Assembly (NCBI GenBank): GCA_021808425.1
Contig: JAKBBS010000034.1
Location: forward strand, 1 to 24,023
Source of the DNA: Actinomycetes bacterium
Lineage (GTDB): Bacteria > Actinomycetota > Acidimicrobiia > Acidimicrobiales > Palsa-688
Direction of reading: 5' to 3'
DNA length: 24,023 nt
Below the pieces are notes generated by a model. The model saw nothing but the letters and a program-made list of their open reading frames with translations, did no database searches and was not told the DNA's origin. The translations under genes and the position numbers were made by a program. Below, piece after piece: positions 21,988 to 24,023 of the stretch (positions are counted from its first letter, which is position 1; each line of letters starts with the position of its first letter).

Positions 21988-23186
21988 AGGTCGTGGACCC
22001 GTGTCGTCGCCGCGATCTTCGCCCCGCCTGGGTGCAGGTGGACCTTGACGCTGTCAGCCACAACGCGTCGCTACTCTGCTCGCTCGCGAACCCGGCGCTT
22101 CTCTGCGCTGTAGTGAAGGCCGACGGTTATGGACACGGGGCCACGGGGGTGGCGAGAGCGGCTCTGGCCGGCGGGGCTTCGTGGCTCGCCGTTGCCTTGG
22201 TCGAGGAGGGGATAAGGCTTCGAGACGACGGCATCGAAGCCCCGGTCCTCCTGCTGTCCGAACCCCCCGAAGAGGCGATGAACGCAGTCGTCGAGTACGG
22301 CCTGACCCCTACCATCTACAGCTCCCTGGGGCTACGGGCTGCGAGCCTTGCGGCGGCGAGGAACGGTAGAGGCGGCCAGTTAGGCGTGCACGTCAAGGTT
22401 GACACGGGGATGCACCGCGTCGGAGCGGCGGAAGGCGAGGTGGCCGACCTCGCCTCGGCCGTCGTGGCAGACCCGCACCTTGCCCTGCACGGCCTGTTCA
22501 CGCATCTCGCGGTCGCCGACCGGGTGTCGGATCCCTACACGGACCTGCAGCTGGGCCGCTTCGACGAGGCCGTCGGAAATCTGCACGCGCGTGGCCTTCG
22601 CCCCGGGATTGTCCATGCCGCAAACTCGGCGGCAACGCTGTGGCACCCTCGTTCGCACTACACGATGGTCCGCTGTGGGATCGCACTCTACGGTCTGAAC
22701 CCTACCTCCAGCTACTCAGCGCTGCTAGATCTGTTGCCGTCGCTGTCGCTTCTGGCGAGGGTTTCTTTCGTGAAGACTGTGCCGGCCGGAGAGTCGCTGT
22801 CTTACGGCTTGCATTACCGCCTGGAGCGCGATTCGGTCATAGCCACTGTCCCAATCGGATACGCAGATGGAGTGCCGCGTAACCTGGCGGCGTCGGGAGG
22901 AGAAGTTCTCGTCGGGGGAAGGCGTTGTCGCGTCGCAGGTACCGTGACTATGGACCAGATCCTGGTCGATTGCGGTCCTGATGCCACGGTAAGCCGAGGT
23001 GACGAGGTCGTCCTAATCGGCGCCCAAGGCGAAGAGTACGTGGGTGCAGAGGAGTGGGCGAACCGCGTCGGAACGATATCGTATGAGGTCGTCTGCGCTT
23101 TGAGCGGTAGACTTCCGAGGATCTATCTGCCGACCTCGGATGCAAATGCAGAACATTCAGCTAGCGGCGGGCCGGGCGTCTCGTGA
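21984..23186 (+). CDS. alr: Alanine racemase
   Basis: Alr is the PLP enzyme that makes D-alanine for peptidoglycan. The 400-residue protein starts its barrel domain with RPAWVQVDLDAVSHN. The PLP lysine is Lys45 in VVKADGYGHGA, and the opposing catalytic base is Tyr274 in SLSYGLHYRL. Other family motifs are VKVDTGMHRVG, HAANSAATL, RCGIALYG, PIGYADGVPR, the substrate-binding TVTMDQILVD and the final YEVVCALSGRLPRIY. The GTG at 21984 overlaps the nnr stop; its stop overlaps the next start as GTGA. The sequence LRP before AWVQVD fits the usual family start, so the first ten residues are a small extension. Confidence 0.97.
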   Translation: MKVVDPCRRRDLRPAWVQVDLDAVSHNASLLCSLANPALLCAVVKADGYGHGATGVARAALAGGASWLAVALVEEGIRLRDDGIEAPVLLLSEPPEEAMNAVVEYGLTPTIYSSLGLRAASLAAARNGRGGQLGVHVKVDTGMHRVGAAEGEVADLASAVVADPHLALHGLFTHLAVADRVSDPYTDLQLGRFDEAVGNLHARGLRPGIVHAANSAATLWHPRSHYTMVRCGIALYGLNPTSSYSALLDLLPSLSLLARVSFVKTVPAGESLSYGLHYRLERDSVIATVPIGYADGVPRNLAASGGEVLVGGRRCRVAGTVTMDQILVDCGPDATVSRGDEVVLIGAQGEEYVGAEEWANRVGTISYEVVCALSGRLPRIYLPTSDANAEHSASGGPGVS

Positions 23187-24023
23187 TCACTGAGGTAAGA
23201 GGAGTGTCCGTCGGCCATTGGAGCGACCATGAGGCGTTGACGGGCTGCACGGTCGTCGTGCTGCCGCCGGCTACTGTGGCGTCGGGCGAGGTTCGTGGCG
23301 GTGCACCGGGGACGCGGGAGTGGGCCCTTTTGGAGCCGGGACGCTCCGTGGATCAGATCGACGCGATCGTGATGTGTGGGGGTTCGGCGTTCGGTCTTGC
23401 GGCCTGCGACGGTGTCGTCGAATGGTGCGAACGTCGCGGGCGCGGCTGGCCAACGTTGGCAGGCCCGGTGCCAATAGTGGTGGGGATGGTCATCTACGAC
23501 CTCGGCGTGGGTGACCCACGGGTGCGGCCAGGGCGAGCAGAAGGTTTGAAGGCGGCGGAGGCGGCGACCACCGGTCCGGCCGCTGTCGCTCGTGGTCAGG
23601 TCGGGGCAGGCACAGGAGCCACGGTAGGCAAGTGGCGAGGTGCGTCCTTTGCGCGGCCCGCAGGTATCGGCTCTGCCGTTGCCCGAAGGGGCGACTTGGT
23701 GGTTGCAGCCATGATGGTAGTCAATGCGCTCGGGGATCCATTGGGCGGCGTGGCGCCCGACGCTGGTGACCACGGTCGGCCCCGCATATGGGACCCTGCT
23801 CAAGCTTCGACGGGTGTCGAGGCGACGACGATCGGGGTAATCGTAACGAACGCGCGGATCGACAAGCTCTACTGCCACAAGGTTGCGCAGTCGGGTCACG
23901 ACGGATTGGCGCGGGCGCTCGACCCGGTTCACACCGCTGCTGACGGTGACGCGATCGTCGTTGCAGCGACGGGCGAAGTCGAAACAAATCTTCCGGTGCT
24001 GCAGTCGCTTGGAGCGTGGGTGA
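23183..24023 (+). CDS. P1-family (DmpA-like) peptidase, 3' end outside the window
   Basis: The frame opens with a GTG overlapping the alr stop and runs off the window after about 280 codons. It matches the P1 family of self-processing N-terminal nucleophile hydrolases (L-aminopeptidase/D-amidase or esterase type, also the fold of the nylon oligomer hydrolase NylC). Family signatures are GGAPGTREWALLEPG, DAIVMCGGSAFGLAACDGVVEW, VGAGTGATVGKWRG and MMVVNALGDPLGG. Members cut themselves just before a Ser or Thr at the start of a strand ending VATDA or VATNA; here the matching stretch is EATTIGVIVTNARIDK, making Thr215 the likely nucleophile, preceded by Ala. Substrate is unknown. Coupling to alr suggests, but does not show, a link to D-alanine or wall peptides. 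Confidence 0.85.
   Translation, partial: MITEVRGVSVGHWSDHEALTGCTVVVLPPATVASGEVRGGAPGTREWALLEPGRSVDQIDAIVMCGGSAFGLAACDGVVEWCERRGRGWPTLAGPVPIVVGMVIYDLGVGDPRVRPGRAEGLKAAEAATTGPAAVARGQVGAGTGATVGKWRGASFARPAGIGSAVARRGDLVVAAMMVVNALGDPLGGVAPDAGDHGRPRIWDPAQASTGVEATTIGVIVTNARIDKLYCHKVAQSGHDGLARALDPVHTAADGDAIVVAATGEVETNLPVLQSLGAWV

Overview
The window looks like a chromosomal segment of a high-GC Actinomycetota. The gene content (diheme QcrC, three-helix Rieske QcrA, long QcrB, actinobacterial subunit IV CtaF) and the backbone order rpoA-rplQ-truA ... rplM-rpsI-glmM-glmS-acpS-nnr-alr fit that phylum. The unusual GlmS makes me think of a deep branch such as Acidimicrobiia, but that placement is an inference. 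The window is almost fully coding. I see no rRNA, tRNA, CRISPR array or intact insertion sequence.

Layout. (1) 32-2233, plus strand: the end of a ribosomal/RNA polymerase operon with rpoA, rplQ and truA. (2) 2209-4385, minus strand: a threonine ammonia-lyase with an ACT domain, whose 3' end overlaps truA, and a CtaG-like seven-helix membrane protein that lacks the usual histidines. (3) 4498-8519, plus strand: ctaE-qcrC-qcrA-qcrB. (4) 8520-8820: a 301-bp gap between convergent genes, holding a 160-bp A/T-richer segment bounded by a perfect 16-bp inverted repeat. (5) 8821-11800, minus strand: ctaC-ctaD-ctaF. Blocks 3 and 5 together encode nearly all core subunits of a bcc-aa3 respiratory supercomplex: menaquinol is oxidised by QcrCAB and electrons pass through the diheme QcrC to the CuA site of CtaC and on to CtaD.

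(6) 11946-14170, plus strand: rplM-rpsI-glmM, returning to the conserved backbone. The respiratory block therefore sits between truA and rplM, which are neighbours in many actinobacteria. (7) 14232-16537, minus strand: a TetR-type repressor translationally coupled to a 14-helix DHA2 drug exporter, a cassette wedged between glmM and glmS. (8) 16668-24023, plus strand: glmS, acpS, nnr, alr and the 5' part of a P1-family (DmpA-like) peptidase, each joined to the next by a 4-base stop/start overlap. glmM and glmS supply glucosamine phosphates for the wall, alr supplies D-alanine, acpS activates acyl carrier protein and nnr repairs damaged NAD(P)H.

The most unusual object is the GlmS homologue at 16668-20162. 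At 1164 residues it is nearly twice the usual length. It keeps the recognisable active-site motifs of the glutaminase and sugar-isomerase domains, but they are spread apart by two insertions and followed by about 320 residues I do not recognise. Other points of note are the histidine-less CtaG, the inverted-repeat segment, the variant CuA loop and missing signal peptide of CtaC, and apparent leaderless starts at several genes.
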